DNA of 64,000 nucleotides from Paraburkholderia sp. Ac-20340 (lineage in GTDB: Bacteria; Pseudomonadota; Gammaproteobacteria; Burkholderiales; Burkholderiaceae), in contig NZ_JAAGPR010000004.1 of the NCBI RefSeq assembly GCF_017104965.1, forward strand, positions 310,001 to 374,000, written 5' to 3'. The number at the start of each line of letters is the position of its first letter. Position 1 is the first letter of the stretch. This document shows positions 44,249 through 53,101 of this stretch, one piece after another. The translations under genes and the position numbers were made by a program. The notes below the pieces were generated by a model. It was not told the DNA's origin and did not search any database. It saw nothing but the letters and a program-made list of their open reading frames with translations.

Positions 44249-45007
44249 TTGCTGAAGCTTCAACAGAAGGTCGCCCTTGTAACGGGTGGTAGTTCGGGTA
44301 TCGGTCGGACCACGGCGTTGCTGTTTGCCAGAGAAGGTGCAAAGGTTGCGATTGCGTCGCGTCGCAAAGAGGAAGGCTTGGCCGTGGTCGAAGAAATTGG
44401 CCGCGCAGGTGGCGAAGCCATCTTCGTCAAAACCGATGTTTCGAAAGCCGAAGAGTGCGCCAATGCGGTCGAGCAGACCGTGCGCGCTTTCGGCAAGCTG
44501 GATATCGCTTTCAATAATGCAGGCGTCGAGCAATTCGGCAAGCCGGTTGCGCAAACCGATGAGGCAAGCTGGGATTTCGTCATGGATATCAACCTCAAGG
44601 GGATATTCCTTGCGATGAAATATGAAATTCCCGAGATGCTGAAAGCGGGCGGCGGCGCGATCGTCAATATGTCTTCCACTTACGGTCTTGTGGCTTCCGC
44701 ATTCGGCGGCTGCGCTTATCACGCCTCGAAGGCGGGCATCATCGGCCTGACCAAAGCGGCCGCGCTCGAATATGCGAAGCAGAATATTCGCGTCAACGCG
44801 ATCTGCCCGGCGTTCGTCGCGACGGCGATGGTCGAAAAGTTTCTCGATGAAACGCAGATGACCGACCAGATCAAGGCGTTTCATCCCGTGGGCCGTCTGG
44901 GTACGGAAGAGGAAATTGCACAGGGCGTGCTGTTTCTCGCCAGCAGCGCTGCGTCTTTCATGACCGGCACCGCCTTGTCGATGGACGGCGGCATGATCGC
45001 GGCCTGA
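44249..45007 (+). CDS. Short-chain dehydrogenase/reductase
   Basis: The 252-residue NAD(P)-dependent oxidoreductase shows TGGSSGIG, the NNAG motif, the catalytic Ser in MSSTYG and the YHASK Tyr/Lys pair, with a classical C-terminal MTGTALSMDGGM. The start is a TTG preceded by GGGAG at six bases; upstream ATGs give an atypical N-terminus. It opens the operon with the CCR and PKS and is a candidate trans-acting ketoreductase. Confidence 0.92.
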   Translation: MLKLQQKVALVTGGSSGIGRTTALLFAREGAKVAIASRRKEEGLAVVEEIGRAGGEAIFVKTDVSKAEECANAVEQTVRAFGKLDIAFNNAGVEQFGKPVAQTDEASWDFVMDINLKGIFLAMKYEIPEMLKAGGGAIVNMSSTYGLVASAFGGCAYHASKAGIIGLTKAAALEYAKQNIRVNAICPAFVATAMVEKFLDETQMTDQIKAFHPVGRLGTEEEIAQGVLFLASSAASFMTGTALSMDGGMIAA

Positions 45008-45069
45008 TTCACGCGACATTCTCACCAGGTTCGTAGCGCGAGCGCTATGCCTCTCGAAGCAGATCAATT

Positions 45070-46359
45070 ATGGATATCAATATGGATACCGAAGTATTGG
45101 ATGTCGTCGTGCAAACCCATAGCGGGCAGCCCGAGTTGTTCGAGATCGGCCGTCCGGTGCCGCTGGGCGTCGTGCCCAGAAAAATGCATGCGTGGACGAT
45201 TCGCCGCGAGAACCACGGCGAACCGCAAGGCGCGTTCACGAAGGAAGTCGTGCCGGTGCCGTCGATCGGCGCCAACGAGGTGCTGATTCTCGTGATGGCT
45301 GCGGGCGTCAATTACAACGGTGTGTGGGCGGCGTTGGGCCAGCCGTTTTCGGTGCTCGATCTGCATGACGATCCGTATCACATCACCGGTTCGGATGCCG
45401 CCGGCATCGTGTGGGCCGTGGGCGCGAATGTGCGCAAGTGGAAGGTGGGCGACGAGGTGGTCGCGCATTGCTCGCAGGTCGATGGCGAAGACGAGGAGTG
45501 CAACGGCGGCGATCCCATGCTGTCGCCTTCGCAGCGCATCTGGGGTTACGAAACCACGCATGGTTCGTTCGCGCAATTTGCGCGCGTGCAGGCCACGCAA
45601 TTGATGCCGCGCCCGAAGCATCTGACGTGGGCCGCGAGCGCCTGCTACACGCTCACGCTTGCGACGGCGTTTCGCATGCTGTTCGGCCACAAGCCGCACG
45701 CCTTGTCGCCGGGCCAATCGGTGCTCGTGTGGGGAGCGGCTGGCGGGCTCGGCACGATGGCGATCCAGCTTGCCGCGCTCGCGGGCGCGCGCCCCGTTGC
45801 GGTGGTCTCCGACGATTCGAAAGCCGACTTCGTCAAAAGCCTGGGCGCAGTCGGCGTGATCAATCGCTCGCATTTTTCGTGCTGGGGCGCACCGCCGCCG
45901 GTCGATGAAACGGCCGCTTATACGGCCTATATCGACAGCGTCAAAAAGTTCGGCAAGGCGATCTGGGATGCACTCGGCGAGAAGCGCGATGTCGATATGG
46001 TCTTCGAACATCCGGGGCGCAATACGTTTGCGCCGTCCTGTTATGTGGTGAAGCGCGGCGGCATGGTGGTGTTCTGCGCGGCGACGAGCGGCTACGACCT
46101 GACCTGCGATGCGCGCTATGTGTGGATGCGCCAGAAACGCATTCAGGGCAGCCACTTCGCGAGCCTCAAGGAAGCCGCGCAGGCGAGCCGGCTGGTGATG
46201 AGCGGCAAGATCGATCCTTGTCTTTCGGAAGTGTTTCCCTGGAACCGTCTGCCCGAAGCACACGCGAAGATTCGCGCCAACCAGCATCTGCCGGGCAACA
46301 TGGCCGTGCTGGTGCAGGCAAGCAGCAGCGACGATCTCGACGCGGCGCGTCACCACTAG
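45070..46359 (+). CDS. ccr: Crotonyl-CoA carboxylase/reductase
   Basis: The 429-residue MDR-superfamily enzyme reductively carboxylates crotonyl-CoA or another 2-enoyl-CoA to ethylmalonyl-CoA or an alkylmalonyl-CoA, using NADPH and CO2. Family landmarks from start to end: VNYN (carboxylase-type Asn), RIWGYETTHGSFAQF, NADPH-binding WGAAGGLG, FEHPGR, DARYVWMRQKRIQGSHF and EVFPWNRLPEAH. It lies in the same operon as a PKS, two bases before it, so it most likely supplies the extender unit. Confidence 0.92.
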   Translation: MDINMDTEVLDVVVQTHSGQPELFEIGRPVPLGVVPRKMHAWTIRRENHGEPQGAFTKEVVPVPSIGANEVLILVMAAGVNYNGVWAALGQPFSVLDLHDDPYHITGSDAAGIVWAVGANVRKWKVGDEVVAHCSQVDGEDEECNGGDPMLSPSQRIWGYETTHGSFAQFARVQATQLMPRPKHLTWAASACYTLTLATAFRMLFGHKPHALSPGQSVLVWGAAGGLGTMAIQLAALAGARPVAVVSDDSKADFVKSLGAVGVINRSHFSCWGAPPPVDETAAYTAYIDSVKKFGKAIWDALGEKRDVDMVFEHPGRNTFAPSCYVVKRGGMVVFCAATSGYDLTCDARYVWMRQKRIQGSHFASLKEAAQASRLVMSGKIDPCLSEVFPWNRLPEAHAKIRANQHLPGNMAVLVQASSSDDLDAARHH

Positions 46360-46361
46360 AC

Positions 46362-49300
46362 ATGCAGAACTCTTCCAGCAACGAGACCGCAATGGACCAG
46401 TCCAGCGTACCCTCCAGACGGGTCGCCATTATCGGCATGGCGTGCCGCTTTCCGGGCGGCGCCTCGTGCGCAGCCAGTTATTGGGACTTTCTCAATTCCG
46501 GGCGCAGCGCGATTCGCGAAACGCCGCGCGAACGCTTCGATATCGACGCATTCTATTCGCCGGACCCGGACGAGCCGGGCACGACTTATTCGCGCGTCGC
46601 CGGTTATGTCGACGATCCCTTTTTCTTCGATCACACGTTCTTCCGCACCTCGGCGGCCGAAGCGGTGGAAATGGACCCGCAACAGCGCTGGATGCTGGAA
46701 CTCGCGTGGTCTGCGCTCGAGAACGCGGGGCTTGCGCCGGGCCAGTTGCGCGGCAAGAACGTTGGCGTTTTCATGACGACCGGCGAGGCCGATTATGGTC
46801 GCCGCACCGTCTGGTCGGGCGACCCCGCCGGCATCACGACTTATTCGAAGCTCGGCAATCTGCGGGCGATGGCGCCGGGGCGCGTGGCGCATGTGCTGGG
46901 CTTGAGCGGGCCGGCGATCTTTGTCGATACGACCTGCTCCTCGTCGCTCGTGGCCATTCATCTGGCGTCGCAAAGTCTGCTGGCGGGCGACTGCGATGTG
47001 GCGATCGCGGGCGGTGTGAACCTGATTCTCGGGCCCGAGGAAACCATCGGCGTCGCGCGGCTCCAGGCCATGTCGCCGTCGGGACAATGTCGCCCGTTCG
47101 ACGCGCAGGCCGATGGCTATATTCGCGGCGAGGGCGGTGGTGCGATCGTCATGAAGCGGCTGGAGGATGCGCTGGCGCATGGCGAGCGCATCGACGCGGT
47201 GCTGGCCGGTTCCGCGCTCAATAGCGATGGTGCGAGCAACGGCCTCACCGCGCCCAACGGCGCGGCCCAGGAAGCGGTGATCCGTCGTGCACTGGCCCGC
47301 GCGGGCGTGGCCGCGCAAACGATTGCGTATGTGGAGGCGCATGGCACGGGCACATCGCTTGGCGACCCCATCGAATTATCGGCACTCCGAAATGTCTATG
47401 CGCGCGATGTCGAGCGCGACAAGCCGATCCTCGTGGGTTCCGTGAAATCCCAGGTGGGTCATCTGGAGGGTGCTGCCGGCATGGCCGGTTTCATCAAGGC
47501 GATGCTGATTTTGCGTCATCGCCATGTGCCCGCGCAGGTGAACTTCACGACGCCGAATCCGCGTTTTCACTGGGAAGGCACGCAACTGGAGATCGCGCGC
47601 GAACGCACGGCGCTCGCCGAAGGCGCGACGCTGGTTGGGGTGAGCGGATTCGGCATCACGGGCACCAATGTGCATATGATTCTGGCGGCGCCTGATCCGG
47701 TGAATACAGCGGATAGCGCGGCGGACAGCGCGGCGAATGTCGAGCGCGAGCGCGTGCTGACACTGTCGGCGCGTTCGCCTCAGGCACGTCAGCGACTCGC
47801 ATCGGCATGGCGAGCCTGGCTTGCGAATACGTCCACGCCGTTGCGCGACGCTTGCCATACGGCGAGTGTGAGGCGCGATCATTTCGATCATCGCGTGGCG
47901 CTGGTCGGCACGACAAAAGACGATTTCATCGCGGGTCTCGACGCTTTTCTCGCGGCGAATCCCACCGGCCAATGGCACGCAGGCGAGCAGGCGCGCAAGC
48001 CGCGCCTGGCGTTTCTCGTGCCGGGGCAGGGCGCGTGGCAGCCCGGTGTGGGCGGCGATCTCTACAACGGCAATGGCTTTTTCCGCAAGCATGTGGACGC
48101 GTGCCTGCGCCACCTCGACGCCGAGACGGCGCGCGCCGTGCTCGATGCGATCCTTGGCCGCGACGCCGCTTCGGTGCGCCATCATCCGGGCCAGCTCGCG
48201 CACTTCAGCGTTTGCTATGCGCTCGCGCGCACGTGGATGGATCTGGGCGTGCAGCCCGATCTGCTGATCGGGCATTCGCTGGGCGAGCATGTGGCGGCCG
48301 TGATCGGCGGCGTGATGTCGCTCGCGCATGGCATCAAGGCGGTCGAAGCGCGTGGGCGCTTGTTCGATAGCGCGACGCCTGCGGGCGCGATGCTCGCCGT
48401 CGCGGCCAGCGCCGATGAACTGCGCGCACAGTTCGCGTTCGGCACGGACCTGTTCGTGGCAGGCATCAACGCGCCGGAGCAGACCGTCGTGAGCGGCACG
48501 CAGGCAGCGGTGGCGAAGGTGCAGGACGCGATGGTGGCGGCAGGCAAGCGCGTCTCGTTGCTCAAGACCTATGGAACGCCCGGCCATTCGCCGATGCTGC
48601 GTTCGATGCGCGAAGCCTTCCAGCAGGCGCTCGAATCCTTGACGTTCAAGCCGTGCGCCATCCCGATCGTCTCCACGCTGACGGGCGCGCTGGCGACTGA
48701 ATCGATTGCCACTGTCGAACATTGGCTCGATCTGGTCGAGCAACCCGTGCGCTTTCACGAGGCCTTGCGCGCGGCGTGTGACGGCAAGACGCTCTTTATC
48801 GAAGTCGGCCCTGGCGCGGCGCTCGCGAGGCTCGCCCGCGCGAGTTCGGGCGGCGACTGGCAGTGTGCGATTTCATCGCTGGCAGACGGCCCGGAAGGCG
48901 ACGAAGAAAGCGAAAACACCGGCTTTGCCCATGCCTGCGCGCATTTGTACGGCGCGGGTCAGACGATCGCGTGGAGCAAGCTTTACGGCAAGGCGCCACA
49001 ACCTGCCGAAGCGCCAGGTTATTGCTTCGACGAAGTGCGATTCGAATTGCCGTTCCCAGATGTTGCGCGCCGCGTCGTGCAGCACTCGAATCCAATCGCG
49101 GCGAATAGCGATATGACGCGAGCGCCGCAGGCTGTATTCGCCGAAGCGAACAGCGAAGCCTTGCTCGCTACACTGCGCACGATTGTCGCGTCGGTGGCAG
49201 CAGATGGCGTGAACCTGACCGATGCGGATTCACTCGTCGGTCAGGGACTCGATTCGCTTGCGTTGACGGAATTGCGTGTGCGTCTGCATCAGCGCTTCGG

Positions 49301-50222
49301 CAAGATGCCGCCCATGTCGATGCTCGCGCGCGGCGCGTCGCTGGATTCATTGGCGGCGTGGTACGGCGCATCACGCGATGCAAGCGCGAACGAAGTGAAG
49401 AAAGTGCCTGAAACAAGCGATGATCGCGCACTCGTCGTGACCTTGCGCGAGGGCCGTGGTCCGCTTGTTGCGCTCGTGCATCCAGTTGGCGGCGATGTGC
49501 TTTGCTACGAGGAACTGGCCGCCGCGTGGCCGGGCGACCCAACGATTATTGCGTTCCGGCATCCCTATGCGGACCAGGATCGCCAACCCGCGTATCTCTC
49601 GATCGGGCAACTCGCGGCGCGCTATCGGGCGGCGCTGCTCGCCAGTCACGGCAAGCAGCCCGATCTGCTCGGCGGCTGGTCGTTCGGTGGCATTGTCGCG
49701 CACGAAATGGCGGCGCAATGGGAGGCGCAGGGCAATGTCGCGCCGCCGCTGCTGATCGTCGATAGTCCACTATTCGAAGGTGTTTTCGCAACGCGGCTGC
49801 GCCAGTTGGCAAGCGACTTCGAGAAGCTGGACGACACCCAGCTCATCGATCAATGGCTGGCCGATGAGCGCTTCGACGCCATGCTCGACCACGACTTTCA
49901 TCTCGCCGAGGCGCGACGCCGCGCGCATCCGGCCACTTTTGCTCATCTCGCACGATTGCATGCGGCGAGTGCGGTGGCGCAGGCGCGTCATCGTCCGCGC
50001 CAGGTGGAGGCGCGCATCGAATACGCGCTTGCCGCGCGCAATGAGAGCGGCGCATCGGCCACCCACGCGGCGCAGCATTTGCGCGCGCTCACGCGCGGCG
50101 GCATCACCGTGAGCGTATTCGACGACGACCACAACTCCATCGTGCGCGAACCGGCAGCACGACGGCTCGCCGCTTTGCTGCGCTATGACGACGTTGCGCA
50201 CGCAACATCTTTCTCCATCTGA
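46362..50222 (+). CDS. Single-module type I polyketide synthase (KS-AT-ACP-TE)
   Basis: The 1286-residue enzyme has, in order: ketosynthase (about 18-445; Cys192 in DTTCSSSL, His327 in HGTGT, His367 in GHLEGAAG), KS-AT linker, acyltransferase (about 560-860; Ser639 in GHSLGE), ACP (about 925-1005; Ser965 in GLDSL) and thioesterase (about 1035-1280; Ser1107 in GWSFGG, a C-terminal DHNSI His). There is no ketoreductase, dehydratase or enoylreductase. The AT substrate motif reads YGTPGHS (737-743), neither the malonyl HAFH nor the methylmalonyl YASH form. No clear ribosome-binding site precedes the ATG, which is two bases after the CCR stop; translational coupling is likely. Confidence 0.93.
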   Translation: MQNSSSNETAMDQSSVPSRRVAIIGMACRFPGGASCAASYWDFLNSGRSAIRETPRERFDIDAFYSPDPDEPGTTYSRVAGYVDDPFFFDHTFFRTSAAEAVEMDPQQRWMLELAWSALENAGLAPGQLRGKNVGVFMTTGEADYGRRTVWSGDPAGITTYSKLGNLRAMAPGRVAHVLGLSGPAIFVDTTCSSSLVAIHLASQSLLAGDCDVAIAGGVNLILGPEETIGVARLQAMSPSGQCRPFDAQADGYIRGEGGGAIVMKRLEDALAHGERIDAVLAGSALNSDGASNGLTAPNGAAQEAVIRRALARAGVAAQTIAYVEAHGTGTSLGDPIELSALRNVYARDVERDKPILVGSVKSQVGHLEGAAGMAGFIKAMLILRHRHVPAQVNFTTPNPRFHWEGTQLEIARERTALAEGATLVGVSGFGITGTNVHMILAAPDPVNTADSAADSAANVERERVLTLSARSPQARQRLASAWRAWLANTSTPLRDACHTASVRRDHFDHRVALVGTTKDDFIAGLDAFLAANPTGQWHAGEQARKPRLAFLVPGQGAWQPGVGGDLYNGNGFFRKHVDACLRHLDAETARAVLDAILGRDAASVRHHPGQLAHFSVCYALARTWMDLGVQPDLLIGHSLGEHVAAVIGGVMSLAHGIKAVEARGRLFDSATPAGAMLAVAASADELRAQFAFGTDLFVAGINAPEQTVVSGTQAAVAKVQDAMVAAGKRVSLLKTYGTPGHSPMLRSMREAFQQALESLTFKPCAIPIVSTLTGALATESIATVEHWLDLVEQPVRFHEALRAACDGKTLFIEVGPGAALARLARASSGGDWQCAISSLADGPEGDEESENTGFAHACAHLYGAGQTIAWSKLYGKAPQPAEAPGYCFDEVRFELPFPDVARRVVQHSNPIAANSDMTRAPQAVFAEANSEALLATLRTIVASVAADGVNLTDADSLVGQGLDSLALTELRVRLHQRFGKMPPMSMLARGASLDSLAAWYGASRDASANEVKKVPETSDDRALVVTLREGRGPLVALVHPVGGDVLCYEELAAAWPGDPTIIAFRHPYADQDRQPAYLSIGQLAARYRAALLASHGKQPDLLGGWSFGGIVAHEMAAQWEAQGNVAPPLLIVDSPLFEGVFATRLRQLASDFEKLDDTQLIDQWLADERFDAMLDHDFHLAEARRRAHPATFAHLARLHAASAVAQARHRPRQVEARIEYALAARNESGASATHAAQHLRALTRGGITVSVFDDDHNSIVREPAARRLAALLRYDDVAHATSFSI

Positions 50223-50240
50223 TCTCAAGGAACCGAACTC

Positions 50241-50567
50241 ATGAGCGACCAACTTCACGCCGCAACCGCTAACGCGTCCAGGGTGACCGCGCAGTCGATC
50301 CTCGCCTGGATTCAGGAGTGGACCGAGGCGAACCAGCTTCAGGTGCCGACCGACCTCGACCAGACTTTCGCCGATGCCGGATTCGATTCGATGCATTCGG
50401 TCGAACTGGCGTTCTTCCTCGAAGAGCGCCTGAAGATCAAGATCGACGATACCGTGCTGTTCGACTATCCGACCTTTGCTTCGCTCGCCGATCATCTGGT
50501 TTCGCGCGTCCAGCCGGCCGCAGCCGACGAAGCCGAATCGGACGAAGCCGCTGCCGGAAGCTGGTAA
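50241..50567 (+). CDS. Free-standing acyl carrier protein
   Basis: A 108-residue carrier protein with the phosphopantetheine Ser50 in the FDSMHSVELAFFLEERLKI motif and an acidic C-terminal tail (ADEAESDEAAAGSW). AAGGAACCGAACTC precedes the ATG. It lies 18 bp after the PKS and before a KAS III enzyme, so it probably receives or hands on an acyl unit between them. Confidence 0.92.
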   Translation: MSDQLHAATANASRVTAQSILAWIQEWTEANQLQVPTDLDQTFADAGFDSMHSVELAFFLEERLKIKIDDTVLFDYPTFASLADHLVSRVQPAAADEAESDEAAAGSW

Positions 50568-50651
50568 GCGCGTCTGCGCCGGCGCCGGCGCGTCCTGGCT
50601 GGTCGCCCGGCGCAGCATCGATCATCATCGACTTTAATCGGAGTACTGAGG

Positions 50652-51644
50652 ATGGCGGAAATCAACCGCGCTGGCACCTGGATGTCGCGCGTGGTGGGCT
50701 GCGGTTCGGCGCTGCCCGAGCGGCGCATGACGAATCTTGAGATCGCGCGCATGGTCGACACGACAGACGAGTGGATCACGCAACGCACGGGCATCAAGGA
50801 GCGGCGCATCGCAGCGCGCGGCGAGCTGACTTCCGATCTGGCGATTGGCGCAGCGAACGCGGCGCTCAGGCATGCCGGCATGCGTGGCGCCGATATTGAC
50901 CTGATCGTCCTCGCGACCTGCACGCCCGATCGCACCATGCCGTCCACGGCGGTGCGCGTGCAGGCCGCCATCGGTATGGAAGGCGGCGCGGCGTTCGATG
51001 TGCAGGCGGTGTGTTCGGGCTTTGTATTCGCGCTTTCGGTGGCCGACAACATGATCCGTTTGGGGCAGGCGCGCACGGCGCTCGTGATCGGTGCGGAAAC
51101 CATGTCGCGGGTGGTCGACTGGCACGATCGCAATAGCTGCGTGCTGTTCGGTGACGGCGCGGGCGCGGTGATTCTGCGCGCCGAGCGTCATGCCGAAGGC
51201 ACGCCGCGCGGCATTCTTTCCACGCACCTGCATTCGGACGGGCGGCATCAGGACAAGATCCACACGGACGGCGGCGTGTCGTCCACCCAGACCGCCGGCA
51301 CGATGCATCTGGCCGGCCGCGAGGTGTTTCTGCATGCCGTGGTGAATCTCGCCGAGGCCTCGCAGGAAGCGCTCGCCGCGAATGGTTTGAGCCAGAGCGA
51401 TCTCGATTGGGTCGTGCCGCATCAGGCAAACCAGCGCATCGTGCAGACCTTGAGCGACAAGCTGCATTTGCCGATGGAGAAAGTCGTGCTCACCGTCGAT
51501 CATCACGGCAACACGTCGGCGGCGTCGATTCCGCTGGCGCTCTGCGAAGCCGTTGCCGATGGGCGCATCAAGGAAAACGATCTGGTGCTCACGCCGACCA
51601 TGGGATCCGGTTTCACCTGGGGCGCCGCGTTGATTCGCTGGTAG
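50652..51644 (+). CDS. 3-oxoacyl-ACP synthase III (FabH-like)
   Basis: The 330-residue condensing enzyme has the full KAS III triad: Cys121 in QAVCSGF, His257 in PHQANQRI and Asn287 in HHGNTSA. It also has the [16 protein letters not shown]-terminal signature. It joins an acyl-CoA primer to a malonyl-ACP unit, or in related clusters transfers acyl groups. As the last gene of the PKS operon it likely makes the starter or a chain-extending acyl-ACP rather than serving primary metabolism. Confidence 0.93.
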   Translation: MAEINRAGTWMSRVVGCGSALPERRMTNLEIARMVDTTDEWITQRTGIKERRIAARGELTSDLAIGAANAALRHAGMRGADIDLIVLATCTPDRTMPSTAVRVQAAIGMEGGAAFDVQAVCSGFVFALSVADNMIRLGQARTALVIGAETMSRVVDWHDRNSCVLFGDGAGAVILRAERHAEGTPRGILSTHLHSDGRHQDKIHTDGGVSSTQTAGTMHLAGREVFLHAVVNLAEASQEALAANGLSQSDLDWVVPHQANQRIVQTLSDKLHLPMEKVVLTVDHHGNTSAASIPLALCEAVADGRIKENDLVLTPTMGSGFTWGAALIRW

Positions 51645-51661
51645 ACAGGCATCGGCATTCG

Positions 51662-51677
51662 CACGCGGCGGCGCGTG
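51662..51677. terminator. Hairpin between convergent FabH-like and EAL genes
   Basis: CACGCG-GCGG-CGCGTG lies in the 34-bp gap between the two stop codons. It has no T-run; a bidirectional terminator role is plausible from position. Confidence 0.4.
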
Positions 51678-51678
51678 A

Positions 51679-52599
51679 TTACGGGCTGCCGCGCATTGCC
51701 TGGGCGCTCGCAGAAGGACGTCCGTAACGCGCGATCAATTCGTTTACGCGGGTTTCGTCCTGCGGTTTGTCGATATAAAACCCCTGCACGTCGACGTCGC
51801 GCAGCGATTGGGCCCAGGCAAACTGCTCCTGCGTTTCGACACCGGCGAGCACGATCTGCTTTCCGTGGCCGTGCGCGAATTTGACGAGCATTTCGATCAC
51901 GCGCGTGGCTTCGTTATCGGCGGGTACGTTCGCAAGATACGAGCGGTCGAACTTGACGATATCGGCGGGCAGTTGTTGAAGCAGGGTCAATGAGTTATAG
52001 CCGCCGCCCAGATCGTCGAGCGCGACCCGCGTGCCGATAGCCTGAACCGCGCGAATGGCTTCCGCCAGGCCGTCCAGGCAATCCGGTTGAACCGCGCCCG
52101 TCAATTCGATATCGAGCCGCGCCGGCATGACCTCGCGTGCCGCGAAAATCGACTGGATGCGTTGCGGCAGATCGGCACTCGCCAATTCCGTTGCGCCAAG
52201 ATTGATGGCCAGCGAGAGATCGCCGTGGCCGGAGCGTTGCCAGCGCTGCAGCGTGTCGGCGGCGCGCTCGATCAGCATGTCGGTAAAGCGGCGGGCCAGA
52301 ATCGAATCTTCCACCAGGCTGATAAAACGCGCCGGCGCGAGAATGCCGTCATCGGGATGTCGCCATCGCATCAGGTATTCGAACCCCGAAAGCCGCTTCT
52401 CGTGCAGACGCAGTATCGGCTGGGCGACGAAGAAAAACTCGCCGCGTGCGAGTCCAAGCTCGGCGTCGCTCAACAGGGATCGCGGCGGGCGTGGGCGTGT
52501 TTCGGGCGGCTCTTGCGCGCTGCCGGAAGGCGCCGTTTCAACGGCGGCCCGAATGGGGCGCCAGAACGAACTCAACCGTTGTTTGACCTGGACTCGCAT
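51679..52599 (-). CDS. EAL-domain protein with altered signature motifs
   Basis: The 306-residue cytoplasmic protein has a Pro/Arg-rich N-terminus (about 1-50) and one EAL domain. Several motifs deviate: EYL for EAL, IELTG for EITE, DDLGGG for DDFGTG and AGVE for EGVE; the INLG Asn and the QGFY Gln are kept. It may hydrolyse c-di-GMP weakly or only bind it. It is transcribed towards the PKS operon and away from a CHASE2 kinase. Confidence 0.88.
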   Translation of the reverse strand: MRVQVKQRLSSFWRPIRAAVETAPSGSAQEPPETRPRPPRSLLSDAELGLARGEFFFVAQPILRLHEKRLSGFEYLMRWRHPDDGILAPARFISLVEDSILARRFTDMLIERAADTLQRWQRSGHGDLSLAINLGATELASADLPQRIQSIFAAREVMPARLDIELTGAVQPDCLDGLAEAIRAVQAIGTRVALDDLGGGYNSLTLLQQLPADIVKFDRSYLANVPADNEATRVIEMLVKFAHGHGKQIVLAGVETQEQFAWAQSLRDVDVQGFYIDKPQDETRVNELIARYGRPSASAQAMRGSP

Positions 52600-53101
52600 A
52601 GACGGATGGCTGGCGTGGACTACGTCAACTCTTTCTTTTGCTGTGGGGAGTGTGGTGATGCGTAACGGGTATTGACCGCGGAGGCTAACACATCGGGCCT
52701 GTTGACAAAAGCGTTTTGCCTGCGTTGCGTGCGCAACGAATTGTCAATTGGGCGTTTTTATTATTGCGTATTTTCCGAATCTTTTTGCAGATTAAAATCG
52801 TTTTCAGGGAAATTTAATAACGGTGACTTAAAGGAAATTTCTGGAAATGCGTTTGGTTGCGTGCGCAAACGTATGAAGAATAGACAATTTGTTTCATTTT
52901 GTGACAAATGCTGACGCACGCTTAACTATTTGGATAATTCAGGCTCCCGCCACTGTCGTGCATTTGCGCGAGGCAATCCGCAGTCAGAGAGTCGAGATTT
53001 ACCGGTGTCAGAATTTTGCTGCATTCGCCCATCAGGCGTTTCGCGGAACCCCGTCAGCGCATCGCGCGACTTCAGCGGTTTTTCGTTGCTCACACCCTGA
53101 C
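52600..53101. other. AT-rich 502-bp divergent intergenic region
   Basis: No convincing gene is seen. The stretch 52740-52930 is unusually AT-rich for this window. It lies between the EAL gene and the CHASE2 kinase, so it should carry both promoters. A possible 80-residue reading frame here starts with TTG and has no family features. Confidence 0.55.

Noticed and set aside
46122..46361. N-terminal extension of the PKS into the CCR gene
   Set aside because: The extension is out-of-frame CCR coding sequence; the ketosynthase begins normally after the ATG at 46362.
52672..52914. 80-residue Cys-containing frame in the AT-rich region before the CHASE2 kinase
   Set aside because: TTG start without a ribosome-binding site and no recognisable family; more likely promoter DNA.
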